The notes: a model not told the origin generated them from the sequence alone. A stretch of DNA of 64,000 bases from Bradyrhizobium sp. SZCCT0148 (GCF_018129985.1 NZ_JAFCKT010000001.1:868001-932000), one strand, 5' to 3'. Positions 51,812 through 60,646 are shown, counted from the first letter of the stretch. A program made the numbers and translations.

Positions 51812-52243
51812 ATGAAGATCGGCGACCTCGCAAAACGAACCGGCTTGTCGACCCATACGCTGCGCTACTACGAGCGCATCGGGCTGCTGCCATACGCTGA
51901 CCGGGATCGCTCCGGTCAACGTGATTTTGACGCATCGATCCTCAGATGGATCGAATTCCTCGGTCGGCTCAAGACCACGGGAATGCCGATTCGCGACATG
52001 TTGCGTTACGCGGCGCTTCGTGACGACGGCGACGCCACCGGGCCAGCCCGGCGGCAGATGCTGGAAGTCCACCGGGAACAGGTTCGCACGCAGATTGCCG
52101 AACTCCAGGAATGCCTGCTCGTCCTTGATGCCAAGATCGCCGGCTACGCCGGCGGCGAACAGAGGACGAAGGAAAATGATGCACGCCCAAACACAAGCCG
52201 AAAGCCGCTTCGATCGCGGCCAGCGGGCCCTGTCACGCATTGA
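51812..52243 (+). CDS. MerR family transcriptional regulator
   Basis: Encodes 143 residues, a typical length. The N-terminal winged helix MKIGDLAKRTGLSTHTLRYYERIGLLPYADR is canonical. A dimerisation coiled coil covers about 85-118 (ARRQMLEVHREQVRTQIAELQECLLVLDAKI) with a single Cys near 107, then a basic tail. The similarity of the operator and the single Cys to NmlR/AdhR regulators suggests an aldehyde or thiol-reactive signal, but this is inference. The gene overlaps the next one by about 68 bases and shares its promoter. Confidence 0.88.
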   Translation: MKIGDLAKRTGLSTHTLRYYERIGLLPYADRDRSGQRDFDASILRWIEFLGRLKTTGMPIRDMLRYAALRDDGDATGPARRQMLEVHREQVRTQIAELQECLLVLDAKIAGYAGGEQRTKENDARPNTSRKPLRSRPAGPVTH

Positions 52244-52595
52244 CGGTAGTGCCGGCGAGAAAGTCATTGCTTCGCTTGCCGACATCGCGCCGGACTTCGC
52301 ACGATACGTGATCGAGTTTCCCTTCGGCGACATCTACTGTCGCCCGGGCCTTGGCCTGCGCGAACGTGAGATCGCGACGATCGCCGCGCTGACAGCGCTA
52401 GGAAATGCCGCGCCTCAGCTCAAAGTGCATATCGAGGCAGGGCTGAACGTCGGGCTGTCTCGCGACGAGATCGTGGAGGTCATCATGCAGATGGCCGTCT
52501 ACGCGGGCTTCCCGGCGGCGCTGAACGGGCTGTTCGCAGCCAAGGAGGTGTTCGCCGCGCATGATGCACAGCAGGCGTCGGGCAACGGCACATGA
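52176..52595 (+). CDS. Carboxymuconolactone decarboxylase family protein
   Basis: Encodes 139 residues from ATG 52176 (or 52179), with GAAGGAAA directly upstream. It overlaps the end of merR in another frame. PGLGLREREIATIAALTALGNAAPQLKVHIEAGLNVGLSRDEIVEVIMQMAVYAGFPAALNG is the CMD fold signature. The Cys-x-x-Cys of the AhpD peroxidase branch is absent, so it is of the gamma-carboxymuconolactone decarboxylase type without thiol chemistry. It is probably the target of the adjacent MerR regulator; the substrate is unknown. Confidence 0.88.
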   Translation: MMHAQTQAESRFDRGQRALSRIDGSAGEKVIASLADIAPDFARYVIEFPFGDIYCRPGLGLREREIATIAALTALGNAAPQLKVHIEAGLNVGLSRDEIVEVIMQMAVYAGFPAALNGLFAAKEVFAAHDAQQASGNGT

Positions 52596-52606
52596 TGCCG
52601 TGACCG

Positions 52607-53932
52607 TCAGAACCCCGCGACGCTGCCGTGCAGATCGTACTGGTCGGCGCGCTCGATCTTGGCGGTGATGATCTCGCCGACGCGCAAGGGACGGCGGCTC
52701 GTCAGGTACACCGCGCCGTCGATTTCCGGTGCGTCGGCCTTGGAGCGGCCCTTGGCCACCGTCGGACCGACCTCGTCGATGATGATCTGCTGGCGGGTGC
52801 CGACCTTGCGCTTCAGCCGGCGCGCGGAGATCTTCTGCTGTCGCGCCATCAGCGCGTTGTAGCGCTCCTGCTTGACCTCTTCCGGCACGGGATTTGCGAT
52901 CGTGTTTGCCGTCGCGCCCGCAACCGGCTCGTATTTGAAGCAGCCGAGCCGATCGATCTCGGCTTCATCCAGCCAGTCGAGCAGGTAGGCGAAGTCGGCG
53001 TCGGTCTCGCCGGGGAAGCCGACGATGAAGGTCGAGCGTAGGGCGAGATCAGGACATTCCTCGCGCCAGCGCTTGATGCGCGCCAGCGTCTTGTCCTGCG
53101 CCGCCGGGCGCTTCATCGCCTTCAACACCTCGGGGCTCGCATGCTGGAACGGGATGTCGAGATAGGGCAGCACCTTGCCCTCGTTCATCAGCGCGATGAC
53201 CTCGTCGACATGCGGGTAGGGGTAGACGTATTGCAGCCGGACCCAGGCGCCGAGTTCGCCGAGCTCACGCGCGAGGTCGAGGAATCTGGCGCGGACCTGG
53301 CGGTCCTTCCACGGGCTCTCGGCATATTTGAGATCGACGCCATAGGCCGAGGTGTCCTGTGAGATCACGAGGAGCTCCTTGACGCCCGCACCGACCAGGC
53401 GCTCGGCCTCGCGCAGCACGTCATTGGCCGGGCGCGAGACCAGATCGCCGCGCAGTTTCGGGATGATGCAGAAGGTGCAGCGGTTGTTGCAGCCCTCGGA
53501 GATCTTCAAGTAGGCGTAGTGGCGCGGTGTCAGCTTGATGCCCTGCGGCGGCACCAGGTCCACGTGTGGATTGTGTGCCGGCGGCAGCGCGCGGTGCACG
53601 GCGTCGAGCACGCTCTCATATTGTTGCGGGCCGGTGATGGAGAGCACGCCGGGATAGGCCTGCTCGATCTGCTCGGGTTCGGCGCCCATGCAACCTGTGA
53701 CGATCACCTTGCCGTTCTCGGCCATGGCCTCGCCGATCGCCGACAGCGATTCCTGTTTTGCGCTGTCGAGGAAGCCGCAGGTGTTGACGATGACGATGTC
53801 GGCCCCGTCATGCTTGCGGGCCAGCTCATAGCCCTCGGCGCGCAGGCGCGTGATGATGCGCTCGGAATCCACCAATGCCTTGGGACATCCGAGCGACACG
53901 AAGCTGACCTTGGGCGCAGCCGTCTGATCCAT
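52607..53932 (-). CDS. rimO: Ribosomal protein uS12 methylthiotransferase RimO
   Basis: A radical-SAM enzyme that adds a methylthio group to Asp88 (E. coli numbering) of ribosomal protein S12. It has 441 residues from ATG 53932; a TTG two codons upstream is possible. The N-terminal UPF0004 domain has three cluster Cys ([29 protein letters not shown]). The radical-SAM motif [18 protein letters not shown] sits near 143. A C-terminal TRAM domain is present ([27 protein letters not shown]). The ALVDSE and Asp/Glu phrases fit RimO rather than MiaB. It stands alone, convergent with the CMD gene. Confidence 0.95.
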   Translation of the reverse strand: MDQTAAPKVSFVSLGCPKALVDSERIITRLRAEGYELARKHDGADIVIVNTCGFLDSAKQESLSAIGEAMAENGKVIVTGCMGAEPEQIEQAYPGVLSITGPQQYESVLDAVHRALPPAHNPHVDLVPPQGIKLTPRHYAYLKISEGCNNRCTFCIIPKLRGDLVSRPANDVLREAERLVGAGVKELLVISQDTSAYGVDLKYAESPWKDRQVRARFLDLARELGELGAWVRLQYVYPYPHVDEVIALMNEGKVLPYLDIPFQHASPEVLKAMKRPAAQDKTLARIKRWREECPDLALRSTFIVGFPGETDADFAYLLDWLDEAEIDRLGCFKYEPVAGATANTIANPVPEEVKQERYNALMARQQKISARRLKRKVGTRQQIIIDEVGPTVAKGRSKADAPEIDGAVYLTSRRPLRVGEIITAKIERADQYDLHGSVAGF

Positions 53933-54043
53933 ATCCAAATCTGCCTGATTGACAGGCCTGAGCTAGTCCCAATTGCCCATAATTACAACCCTTTGCAGGG
54001 CGATCCGGCGTGCTATGGATGAATCACCTGCGGTGAGTGAGCC

Positions 54044-54634
54044 ATGAGCGCCGAACAGTCCCCCAAAATCGTGATCGTCGACGAAAGCCCGATCCGGGCT
54101 GCGATCCTGCAGGAGGGGTTGCGGGAAGCTGGATTCACGCAAGTCGTGCACATCAGCGAGATGCAGAGCCTGCTCGCCCGTATTTATGCGGTCGACCCCG
54201 AGATCATCCTGATCGATCTGGAAAACCCCAGCCGCGACGTGCTGGAGGCGATGTTCCAGGTCAGCCGCGCCGTGAAACGGCCGATCGCGATGTTCGTCGA
54301 CCAGAGCGATTCCGCTTCGATCCAGGCCTCGGTCGAGGCGGGGGTCTCGGCCTACATCGTGGACGGCCTGAAGAAGGAGCGCATCAAGCCGATCCTCGAC
54401 CTCTGCGTGTCCCGCTTTAACGCCTTTGCCAAGCTCCAGGAGGAGCTCGAGCGCACCAAGTCACAGCTCGAGGACCGCAAGGTCATCGAACGCGCCAAGG
54501 GCATCCTGATGAAGGTGAAGGGCCTGACAGAGGATGAGGCCTATGTGCTGCTGCGCTCGACCGCGATGCGCGAGAAGAAGAAAATCGGCGAGATCGCGCA
54601 GTCGATCATCACCGCGTCGGAGATGCTGAAATGA
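54044..54634 (+). CDS. nasT: NasT: ANTAR-type RNA-binding response regulator
   Basis: Encodes 196 residues. An N-terminal pseudo-receiver domain (1-125) with Asp58 in IDLENP is followed by a coiled coil and a C-terminal ANTAR domain (about 135-193: LEDRKVIERAKGILMKVKG, EDEAYVLLRSTAMREKKKI). In nitrate assimilation NasT binds hairpins in leader RNAs and prevents early termination; NasS holds it inactive until nitrate or nitrite is bound. The stop overlaps nasS by 4 bases. Its probable target is the leader upstream of nirA, 1.4 kb downstream. Confidence 0.92.
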   Translation: MSAEQSPKIVIVDESPIRAAILQEGLREAGFTQVVHISEMQSLLARIYAVDPEIILIDLENPSRDVLEAMFQVSRAVKRPIAMFVDQSDSASIQASVEAGVSAYIVDGLKKERIKPILDLCVSRFNAFAKLQEELERTKSQLEDRKVIERAKGILMKVKGLTEDEAYVLLRSTAMREKKKIGEIAQSIITASEMLK

Positions 54635-55794
54635 CCGTCCCCCTTCGCATCGGGTTCATTCCGCTGGTCGATGCCGCCGCGCTGATCGTCGCGGTCGACA
54701 AGGGATTTGCCGCCGCCGAAGGGCTCGACATCGAGCTGGTGCGCGAAGTCTCGTGGTCGAACGTCCGCGACAAGCTCAATATCGGCCTGTTCGACGCCGC
54801 GCATCTGCTCGCGCCGGTGGCGATCGCGTCCTCGCTCGGGCTCGGTCACGTCAAGGTGCCGATCGCCGCGCCCTTCAATCTCGGCATCAACGGCAACGCG
54901 ATCACGGTGTCGCCGGCGCTGCATGCCGCGCTGATGGAGGAGATCGACGGCGACCGTTTCGATCCGATGGTGACGGCGAAAGCGCTCGCGAAAGTGGTTG
55001 CCAAGCGCCGCAAGGCCGGGGCCGAGCCGCTGACCTTCGGCATGACCTTTCCATTCTCGACCCACAATTACCAATTGCGGTTCTGGATGGCGGCAGGCGG
55101 CGTCGATCCCGACGAAGACGTGCGCCTTGTGGTGCTGCCGCCGCCCTACATGGTCGACAGCCTCAAGAGCGGCCATGTCGATGCGTTCTGCGTCGGCGCG
55201 CCCTGGAATTCGGTCGCGGTCGATCTCGGCATCGGCCACATCCTGCATTTCGTCTCCGACATCCTGGTGCGTGCGGCGGAGAAGGTTTTGGCTGTTCGCC
55301 AGGTCTGGGCCGAGAAGAACCCCGACACGGTCGCAGCACTGGTGCGTGCGGCAGTGAAAGCCGCAGCGTTCATTGAGGATCCCGAGAACCGGACCGAGGC
55401 GGCACGCATTCTGGCGCAGCCCGAGCGGATCGGTGTCGATGCCGAAGTCATCCAGCGCACCCTGACGGGACGCCTGAAGATTTCCCCGGATGGCACCTTC
55501 CGTGAAAGCGGCCGCTACCTGCTGGTTGGACGCGAAGAGGCAGGACGCCCCGATCCGGTCCAGGCCGCCTGGCTCTATGCGCAGATGGTACGTTGGGGGC
55601 AGACGACGCTCAGCCCGGAGGGCGTCAAGACGGCGATGGCCGTGTTCAGGTCCGACCTCTACGATGCGGCCCTCGGCCGCCGGCCGCCCGAGCAGCCTCC
55701 CGCAGCATTCGGGGCGTTCGCCGGCCCCGTCTTCGATCCCGACAACATCCGGGGGCATCTCGAGGCCTTCGAGGTCGGGCGCTGGAAGGCCTGA
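54631..55794 (+). CDS. nasS: NasS: nitrate/nitrite sensor related to NrtA
   Basis: Encodes 387 residues of the NrtA/periplasmic-binding type but without a signal peptide (starts MTVPLRIGFIPLVDAAALIVAVD), so it works in the cytosol. EVSWSNVRDKLNIGLFDAAHLLAPV near 45, FGMTFPFSTHNYQLRFWM near 140 and DAFCVGAPWNSVAV near 185 are nitrate-binding-protein signatures. It should bind NasT and release it when nitrate is present. The start overlaps nasT (ATGA). The following 337 bases lead to nirA. Confidence 0.92.
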   Translation: MTVPLRIGFIPLVDAAALIVAVDKGFAAAEGLDIELVREVSWSNVRDKLNIGLFDAAHLLAPVAIASSLGLGHVKVPIAAPFNLGINGNAITVSPALHAALMEEIDGDRFDPMVTAKALAKVVAKRRKAGAEPLTFGMTFPFSTHNYQLRFWMAAGGVDPDEDVRLVVLPPPYMVDSLKSGHVDAFCVGAPWNSVAVDLGIGHILHFVSDILVRAAEKVLAVRQVWAEKNPDTVAALVRAAVKAAAFIEDPENRTEAARILAQPERIGVDAEVIQRTLTGRLKISPDGTFRESGRYLLVGREEAGRPDPVQAAWLYAQMVRWGQTTLSPEGVKTAMAVFRSDLYDAALGRRPPEQPPAAFGAFAGPVFDPDNIRGHLEAFEVGRWKA

Positions 55795-55811
55795 GTCGGG
55801 CTCGCATGTTC

Positions 55812-55838
55812 TTTAGGCAACTGGATCCATTGCCTAAA
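55812..55838. promoter_or_regulatory. Palindrome, candidate activator-binding site
   Basis: TTTAGGCAA and TTGCCTAAA are exact inverted copies around CTGGATCCA, whose centre TGGATCCA is itself symmetrical. It lies about 130 bases upstream of the sigma-54-like promoter, a usual distance for an enhancer protein such as NtrC, although the sequence is not the classical NtrC site. Confidence 0.45.
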
Positions 55839-55939
55839 GGTTGCTCTCGCTGCCCGAATTTCGTGAAAGCTCGCCGGCGCAGATATCCCGGCTAGTGCCT
55901 AACCATCTGAATTATTGGTATTTTCCATTTTTGCCAAGC

Positions 55940-55955
55940 TGGCACGCAACTTGAA
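55940..55955 (+). promoter_or_regulatory. Sigma-54-like promoter of nirA
   Basis: TGGCACGCAACTTGAA matches TGGCACG-N4-TTGCW except for GA in place of GC at -12; GG and GA are 10 bases apart as required. It lies within an inverted repeat (GCCAAGCT 55933-55940, AGCTTGGC 55971-55978; inner GCAAC/GTTGC). RpoN control suits nitrogen assimilation. Confidence 0.5.
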
Positions 55956-56008
55956 TGTTGCAGTGCGGCTAGCTTGGCACAGGTGCCTGCTGAGCCAAGT
56001 CCCACAGC

Positions 56009-56127
56009 AACGAAGCTGATTGGACCGTTGGGTAACGAAGCCGGGCTCTTTGAGGCCAGCCCAGTACCTCGCGGGTCGCGCCAACATCCGTCGATGCCAC
56101 CCAGGTGGCCGCAGGAGCTTCGTTACC
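56009..56127 (+). ncRNA. nirA leader RNA with competing pairings, likely NasT target
   Basis: AACGAAGCT (56009-56017) and GGTAACGAAGC (56031-56041) are two copies of one sequence. Both can pair with GCTTCGTTACC (56117-56127): the second over 11 bases perfectly, the first over 9 (using AGCTTCGTT 56116-56124). Local hairpins compete: CAACG/CGTTG (56008-56012 with 56026-56030) and GGTA-GGGCT/AGCCC-TACC (56031-56068). The single right arm covers the end of the ribosome site AGGAG (56113-56117) and the bases before the nirA ATG. Which of these NasT recognises is not known. Confidence 0.55.
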
Positions 56128-56131
56128 GACC

Positions 56132-57913
56132 ATGAAAATCGATACGCTCTCAGTCGACTTTACCGACGAGCAGAAACGCTATCTCGAAGGTTTTACGACG
56201 GGCCTGCAGATCAGCCGGGTCGGTCGCGGCCTCGGCGGCGGTGCCGGCAAGGCGAACGCCGAGCCTGTCGGTCCCGACGCCGTGCACATCAAGGCGCAGG
56301 ACAAGGTGATCGCGTCGGGCAAGAAGCTTGCCGACCAGGAGAAGATCAAGCGCGACGAGCATCCCTTCGATGCCTATCCGCGGCTGCGCCAGCAGGCGCA
56401 GGACAACACGCCGCCGAGTCCGGCCGACAATTTCCGCTGGCGTTATTACGGCATCTTCTATGTCGCGCCGACGCAGGATTCCTACATGAGCCGCCTGCGG
56501 ATTCCGAACGGCATCATGAAGCATTGGCAGCTGTCGGGCCTTGCCGATCTCGCCGACGAGCTGTGCGGCCCGTACAGCCACGTCACGACGCGCGCCAATC
56601 TCCAGTTGCGCGAGATCCCGCCGAAAGATGCCGTGAAGCTGCTCGAGGGCATCCAGGAGCTCGGCCTCTGCTCGCGCGGCTCCGGCGCCGACAACATCCG
56701 CAACGTCACGGGGACGCCCACCGCCGGCATCGACCCGCAGGAGATCATCGACACGCGGTCCTATACGCGCGAATGGCACTACCACATCCTCAACGATCGC
56801 TCGCTCTACGGCCTGCCGCGCAAGTTCAACGTCGCCTTCGACGGTGCCGGCAGGATCGCGGTGCTGGAAGAGACCAACGACATCGCCTTCACGGCCTACG
56901 AGGTGAGGGACGGGTTCGGCGTCGAACCCGGGGTCTGGTTCCGCCTCGGTCTCGGCGGCATCACCGGTCACAAGGACTTTGCGAAATACTCCGGGATCAT
57001 CGTCAAGCCAAAGCACGCGACCGCCGTCGCCGATGCCATCGTGCGCGTGTTCATCGACCACGGCGATCGCACCAACCGCAACAAGGCGCGGCTGAAATAT
57101 GTGCTCGACGCCATGGGCCATGACGGCTTCCTGAAGCTGGTCGAGGAGCGGCTGAAAACGCCATTCACGCGCGTGCCGGAGGAAGCTTTCGCGCCGCGGC
57201 CTGCCGCGGACCGCATGGCGCATGTCGGCGTGCACAAGCAGAAGCAGGACGGCCTCAACTGGATCGGCGTGTCGCTGCCGCTCGGCAAGCTCACCTGCGA
57301 TCAGATGCGCGGCCTCGCCAAGGTCTCAGGCGACCTCGGCGACGGCGAGATCCGCCTGACCGTCTGGCAAAATCTGCTGATATCAGGGGTGCGCGACGAG
57401 AACGTCGAGCTCGCCATTGCCGCGATCAAGCAGATCGGGCTCGCGGTCGAGGCCTCGCACATCCGCGCCGGCCTGATTGCCTGCACCGGCAATGCGGGTT
57501 GCCGTTTCGCAGCGTCCAACACCAAGCGAAACGCGGCCGAGATCGCCGACTGGTGCGAGCCGCGCGTCGCCATGGACAAGCCGGTCAACATCCACGTCAC
57601 CGGTTGCCACCATTCCTGCGCGCAGCATTACATCAGCGACATCGGCCTGATCGGCGCGCGCGTGCCCGTCAACGACGAGGACACCGTGGAGGGCTATCAC
57701 CTCTTCACCGGCGGCGGGTTCGGGCCCGACGCCGATGTCGGGCAGGAGGTCTACCACGACCTCAAGGCTGAGGACGCGCCCAAGACGGTCGAAGGCTTGC
57801 TCAAGGCCTATATCGCTAATCGCTCGTCTCCAGACGAAACCTTCCTGTCGTTTGCGCGCCGCCATGACGGCGAGACGCTGCGCAAGCTTGCCGATGCACA
57901 GGTGTCCGCATGA
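56132..57913 (+). CDS. nirA: NirA family siroheme/4Fe-4S nitrite (or sulfite) reductase
   Basis: Reduces nitrite to ammonium (six electrons) in the cytosol. It has 593 residues from ATG 56132; an upstream GTG lies within the leader structure. Two ferredoxin-like half-domains (FRWRYYGIFYVAPTQDSYMSRLR near 85; GLNWIGVSLPLGKLTCDQM near 370) alternate with siroheme domains. The cluster/siroheme Cys are CTGNAGC near 451 and GCHHSC near 490. Sulfite reductases share this plan; NasS/NasT upstream argue for nitrite. The N-terminus FTDEQKRYLEGFTTGL is echoed in the next protein. The stop overlaps the next gene by 4 bases. Confidence 0.88.
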   Translation: MKIDTLSVDFTDEQKRYLEGFTTGLQISRVGRGLGGGAGKANAEPVGPDAVHIKAQDKVIASGKKLADQEKIKRDEHPFDAYPRLRQQAQDNTPPSPADNFRWRYYGIFYVAPTQDSYMSRLRIPNGIMKHWQLSGLADLADELCGPYSHVTTRANLQLREIPPKDAVKLLEGIQELGLCSRGSGADNIRNVTGTPTAGIDPQEIIDTRSYTREWHYHILNDRSLYGLPRKFNVAFDGAGRIAVLEETNDIAFTAYEVRDGFGVEPGVWFRLGLGGITGHKDFAKYSGIIVKPKHATAVADAIVRVFIDHGDRTNRNKARLKYVLDAMGHDGFLKLVEERLKTPFTRVPEEAFAPRPAADRMAHVGVHKQKQDGLNWIGVSLPLGKLTCDQMRGLAKVSGDLGDGEIRLTVWQNLLISGVRDENVELAIAAIKQIGLAVEASHIRAGLIACTGNAGCRFAASNTKRNAAEIADWCEPRVAMDKPVNIHVTGCHHSCAQHYISDIGLIGARVPVNDEDTVEGYHLFTGGGFGPDADVGQEVYHDLKAEDAPKTVEGLLKAYIANRSSPDETFLSFARRHDGETLRKLADAQVSA

Positions 57914-59511
57914 ACCAGATCACCCCTCCGCCGAAGCTCGATATCATTCCCGCCAGCGCACCGTTCTCCGATGCGCAGCGCTCCTGGCTGAACGGCTTCT
58001 TTGCCGGGCTGTTGTCACCTGAGGTGGCAACGCCGTTGTCGGCGGAGCAGGGCGCCGCCGTCATGCAAGCCGGTGACGGCGACGACGGCGAGGCCCCGTG
58101 GCACGATCAGACCATGCCGATCGCCGACCGGATGAAGCTCGCCGAGGGCCGTCCCGTGCGCCGCAAGATGATGGCGGCGATGGCGCAGCAGGATTGCGGC
58201 CAGTGCGGCTACAATTGCCACGATTATTCGGAGGCGATTGCGAGCAAAAGCGAAGCCCGGCTCAATCTCTGCGTCCCCGGCGGCAAGGAAACCGCGCGGA
58301 TGCTGAAGTCGCTGTACGAGGAGCTGGACAAGGCCCCGGCGGCCAAGGCGTCTGACAAGACGGTGACCGCGCCCGCCGTGACCGTGACGATCGCAGAGCC
58401 GGGCCGCTCGCGCGACAACCCCGTGACCGCGACCTTCCTGTCGCGCCGCCTGCTCAACAAGGGCAAGTCCGAGAAGGAAACCTATCACGTCGAGTTCGAT
58501 CTCTCCGAGAGCAAGCTCGACTACGTCGTCGGTGATTCCTTTGGCGTATTCGCGCGCAACGATATCGGTCTGGTCGACCAGATCATCGCGCTGCTCGGCG
58601 CCTCCCACACCACCAAAGTCAACGGCAAGACGTTGCGCGAAGTGCTGATCGACGACGTCTCCCTGTCGCCCGCGCCAGACACCCTGTTCGAATTGATCTC
58701 CTTCATCACCGGCGGCGCGCAGCGCGAAAAAGCGCGGGCGCTGGCGCAGGGCGAGGATCCCGACGGTGATGCCGCCACCCTCGACGTCATGGCGGCGCTG
58801 CAGAAATTTTCCGGCACGCGGCCGCATCCGGAGGCCTTCGTCGAGGCGTTGGAGCCGCTGCAGCCGCGGCTCTATTCGATCTCGTCCTCGCACAATGCGA
58901 CGCCCGGAAAACTGTCGCTGACGGTCGATTCCGTGCGCTACGTGATCGGCAAGCGCAAGCGGATCGGCGTCGCCTCGACCTTCCTGGGCGAGCGCATCGC
59001 CGACGGCGAGAAGCTCAAGGTCTATGTGCAGAAGGCGCATAATTTCGGCCTGCCGCAGGATCCGAAGACGCCGATCATCATGATCGGCCCCGGCACCGGC
59101 ATCGCGCCGTTCCGCGCTTTCCTGCTCGACCGCAAGGCGACCGGCGCGCCCGGCAAGAACTGGCTGTTCTTTGGCCATCAGCGCAGCGATTGCGACTTCT
59201 TCTACCAGGAAGAGCTCAACGCGATGAAGACCTCGGGGCAGTTGACCCGTTTGTCGCTTGCCTGGTCACGCGACGGCGAGAAGAAGTTCTATGTGCAGGA
59301 CCGCATGCGCGAGGTCGGCCGCGAATTGTGGACCTGGCTCGCCGAAGGCGCGCATCTCTATATCTGTGGCGATGCCAAGCGTATGGCCAAGGATGTCGAG
59401 CGCGCGTTGGTCGATATCGTCGCGCAGTTTGGCGCGCGTTCGACGGATGAGGCCGTCAGCTTCGTCGCGGAGCTGAAAAAGACGGGCCGCTTCCAGGCGG
59501 ACGTGTACTAG
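57910..59511 (+). CDS. Fe-S/FAD/NADPH reductase (CysJ-type without flavodoxin domain)
   Basis: Encodes 533 residues. N-terminal helix FSDAQRSWLNGFFAGL (about 18-33) resembles the NirA N-terminus. A Cys cluster DCGQCGYNC with a further Cys in LNLCVPGG (about 96-120) is the single 4Fe-4S motif of RnfB-type domains. The FAD domain (about 165-350) has RLYSISSSH near 317, and the NADPH domain (about 370-533) has IMIGPGTGIAPFRAFL near 394 and YICGDAKRMAKDVERAL near 480. The FMN flavodoxin domain of CysJ is missing, the Fe-S domain taking its place. It is translationally coupled to nirA and is most likely its electron donor. Confidence 0.85.
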   Translation: MNQITPPPKLDIIPASAPFSDAQRSWLNGFFAGLLSPEVATPLSAEQGAAVMQAGDGDDGEAPWHDQTMPIADRMKLAEGRPVRRKMMAAMAQQDCGQCGYNCHDYSEAIASKSEARLNLCVPGGKETARMLKSLYEELDKAPAAKASDKTVTAPAVTVTIAEPGRSRDNPVTATFLSRRLLNKGKSEKETYHVEFDLSESKLDYVVGDSFGVFARNDIGLVDQIIALLGASHTTKVNGKTLREVLIDDVSLSPAPDTLFELISFITGGAQREKARALAQGEDPDGDAATLDVMAALQKFSGTRPHPEAFVEALEPLQPRLYSISSSHNATPGKLSLTVDSVRYVIGKRKRIGVASTFLGERIADGEKLKVYVQKAHNFGLPQDPKTPIIMIGPGTGIAPFRAFLLDRKATGAPGKNWLFFGHQRSDCDFFYQEELNAMKTSGQLTRLSLAWSRDGEKKFYVQDRMREVGRELWTWLAEGAHLYICGDAKRMAKDVERALVDIVAQFGARSTDEAVSFVAELKKTGRFQADVY

Positions 59512-59697
59512 TCATCCGGGCCGGTTCCAACTGACTCGGATTTGAACGAATAAGATTCTCGGAACCTGTCTCTGGAGAGAATTTCTCGCTGCGGGACGGC
59601 CACGTCGGAGGAGGCGCATTGCTATTTCCTCCGGCATCTTGCCTCCCGCCCTGGTTGATCCCTCATAATCCCGCAAATGGGGCGTTGGAGATCGACC

Positions 59698-59850
59698 ATG
59701 CGCGAACTATCGGCGGAAGCCAGGCTGCACCTCTATGCGCGCTCGCTCTCGCGGCGGACCGCGGCGAGCATGCACCACGTTGGTCTCTACAGCGCCTTTG
59801 CGGTCATCGCGGCCATCGTGTTCGGCACGCTGTCGGTGCACCCGTTCTGA
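59698..59850 (+). CDS. Small membrane protein, 50 aa
   Basis: Read directly: ATG 59698 with GGAG upstream, stop TGA at 59848-59850. It begins MRELSAEARLHLYARSLSRR, a basic amphipathic helix. After a short turn (MHHVGLY) a single hydrophobic segment (SAFAVIAAIVFGTLSVHPF) reaches the C-terminus. It is probably tail-anchored in the inner membrane. The stop is immediately adjacent to the convergent pxpA stop. Function unknown. Confidence 0.55.
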   Translation: MRELSAEARLHLYARSLSRRTAASMHHVGLYSAFAVIAAIVFGTLSVHPF

Positions 59851-60621
59851 TCACGCGCCGCGCTTGAACGGCGCGACTTCGATCCCCGCATCCTTCAACG
59901 CCTCACGCAAGGTTCGCGCGATCTCGACCGCGCCATGCGTGTCGCCATGGATGCACACGGTATCCGTGCGCATCTTGATCACCTTGCCGGTCACCGAGAC
60001 CACCGCGCCGTCCTGCACCATGCGCACCACGCGATCGGCGATCGCCTTGGCATCATGCAGCACCGCGCCAGGCTTCTTGCGCGAGACGAGGTTGCCGTCG
60101 TCCTCATAGGCGCGGTCGGCGAACACCTCGTGCACCATCGGCAGGTTGGCGTCCTCGCCGGCCTTCACCAGCTTCGAATTGGCGAGCACGACGAAGATCA
60201 GGCTGGGATCGACCGCCTTGATGCCGGCGGCGATAGCCCTCGCCGTCATGTCGTCCTCGCAGGCGACGTTCGACAGAGCGCCATGCGCCTTCACGTGCGT
60301 GACTCTGTGGCCGGCCGCGGTCGCGATCGCCTGCAGCGCTCCGATCTGGTAGGCGACGAGGTTCTCGATCTCGGACGCCTTCAGGCCCGCGATCGGATGT
60401 CGGCCGAACCCGTGCAGGTCGCGATATCCGGGGTGGGCGCCCACCGAGACGCCGCGCGCCTTCGCCAGCTCGACCGTCCGGCGCATAATGTCGGGATCGC
60501 CGGCATGGAAGCCGCAGGCAACATTGACCGAGCTGGCGAGCTCGATCATGGCGGCGTCGTTGCCCATCTCCCACGCGCCAAAACCTTCGCCGAGGTCGCA
60601 ATTGAGATCGATCGTCTTCAT
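59851..60621 (-). CDS. pxpA: 5-oxoprolinase subunit PxpA (LamB/YcsF family)
   Basis: With PxpB and PxpC it cleaves 5-oxoproline to glutamate using ATP, a housekeeping damage-repair reaction. It has 256 residues. The start [20 protein letters not shown] and [22 protein letters not shown] carry the Asp/His metal site. [15 protein letters not shown] and the ending [20 protein letters not shown] are family signatures. It lies 25 bases after pxpC in the same operon. Confidence 0.93.
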   Translation of the reverse strand: MKTIDLNCDLGEGFGAWEMGNDAAMIELASSVNVACGFHAGDPDIMRRTVELAKARGVSVGAHPGYRDLHGFGRHPIAGLKASEIENLVAYQIGALQAIATAAGHRVTHVKAHGALSNVACEDDMTARAIAAGIKAVDPSLIFVVLANSKLVKAGEDANLPMVHEVFADRAYEDDGNLVSRKKPGAVLHDAKAIADRVVRMVQDGAVVSVTGKVIKMRTDTVCIHGDTHGAVEIARTLREALKDAGIEVAPFKRGA

Positions 60622-60646
60622 GGTTGCTCTCCGGTCGTTGTGTCGC

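Larger units (their letters stand above)
55795..56131 (+). other. nirA upstream region: promoter and leader
   Basis: A 337-base segment without a gene. It holds, in order, a 9-bp-arm palindrome (55812-55838), an A/T-rich part, an inverted repeat overlapping a sigma-54-like promoter (55933-55978) and the leader RNA with competing structures (56009-56127). No T-run suitable for a classical terminator is present. Confidence 0.7.

Noticed and set aside
55973..55990. Second sigma-54-like sequence (TTGGCACAGGTGCCTGCT)
   Set aside because: The GG and GC elements are 11 instead of 10 bases apart; sigma-54 tolerates almost no change in this spacing.
56041..56131. Intrinsic terminator in the nirA leader
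   Set aside because: Several stems exist but none is followed by a T-run, so a classical Rho-independent terminator is not supported.
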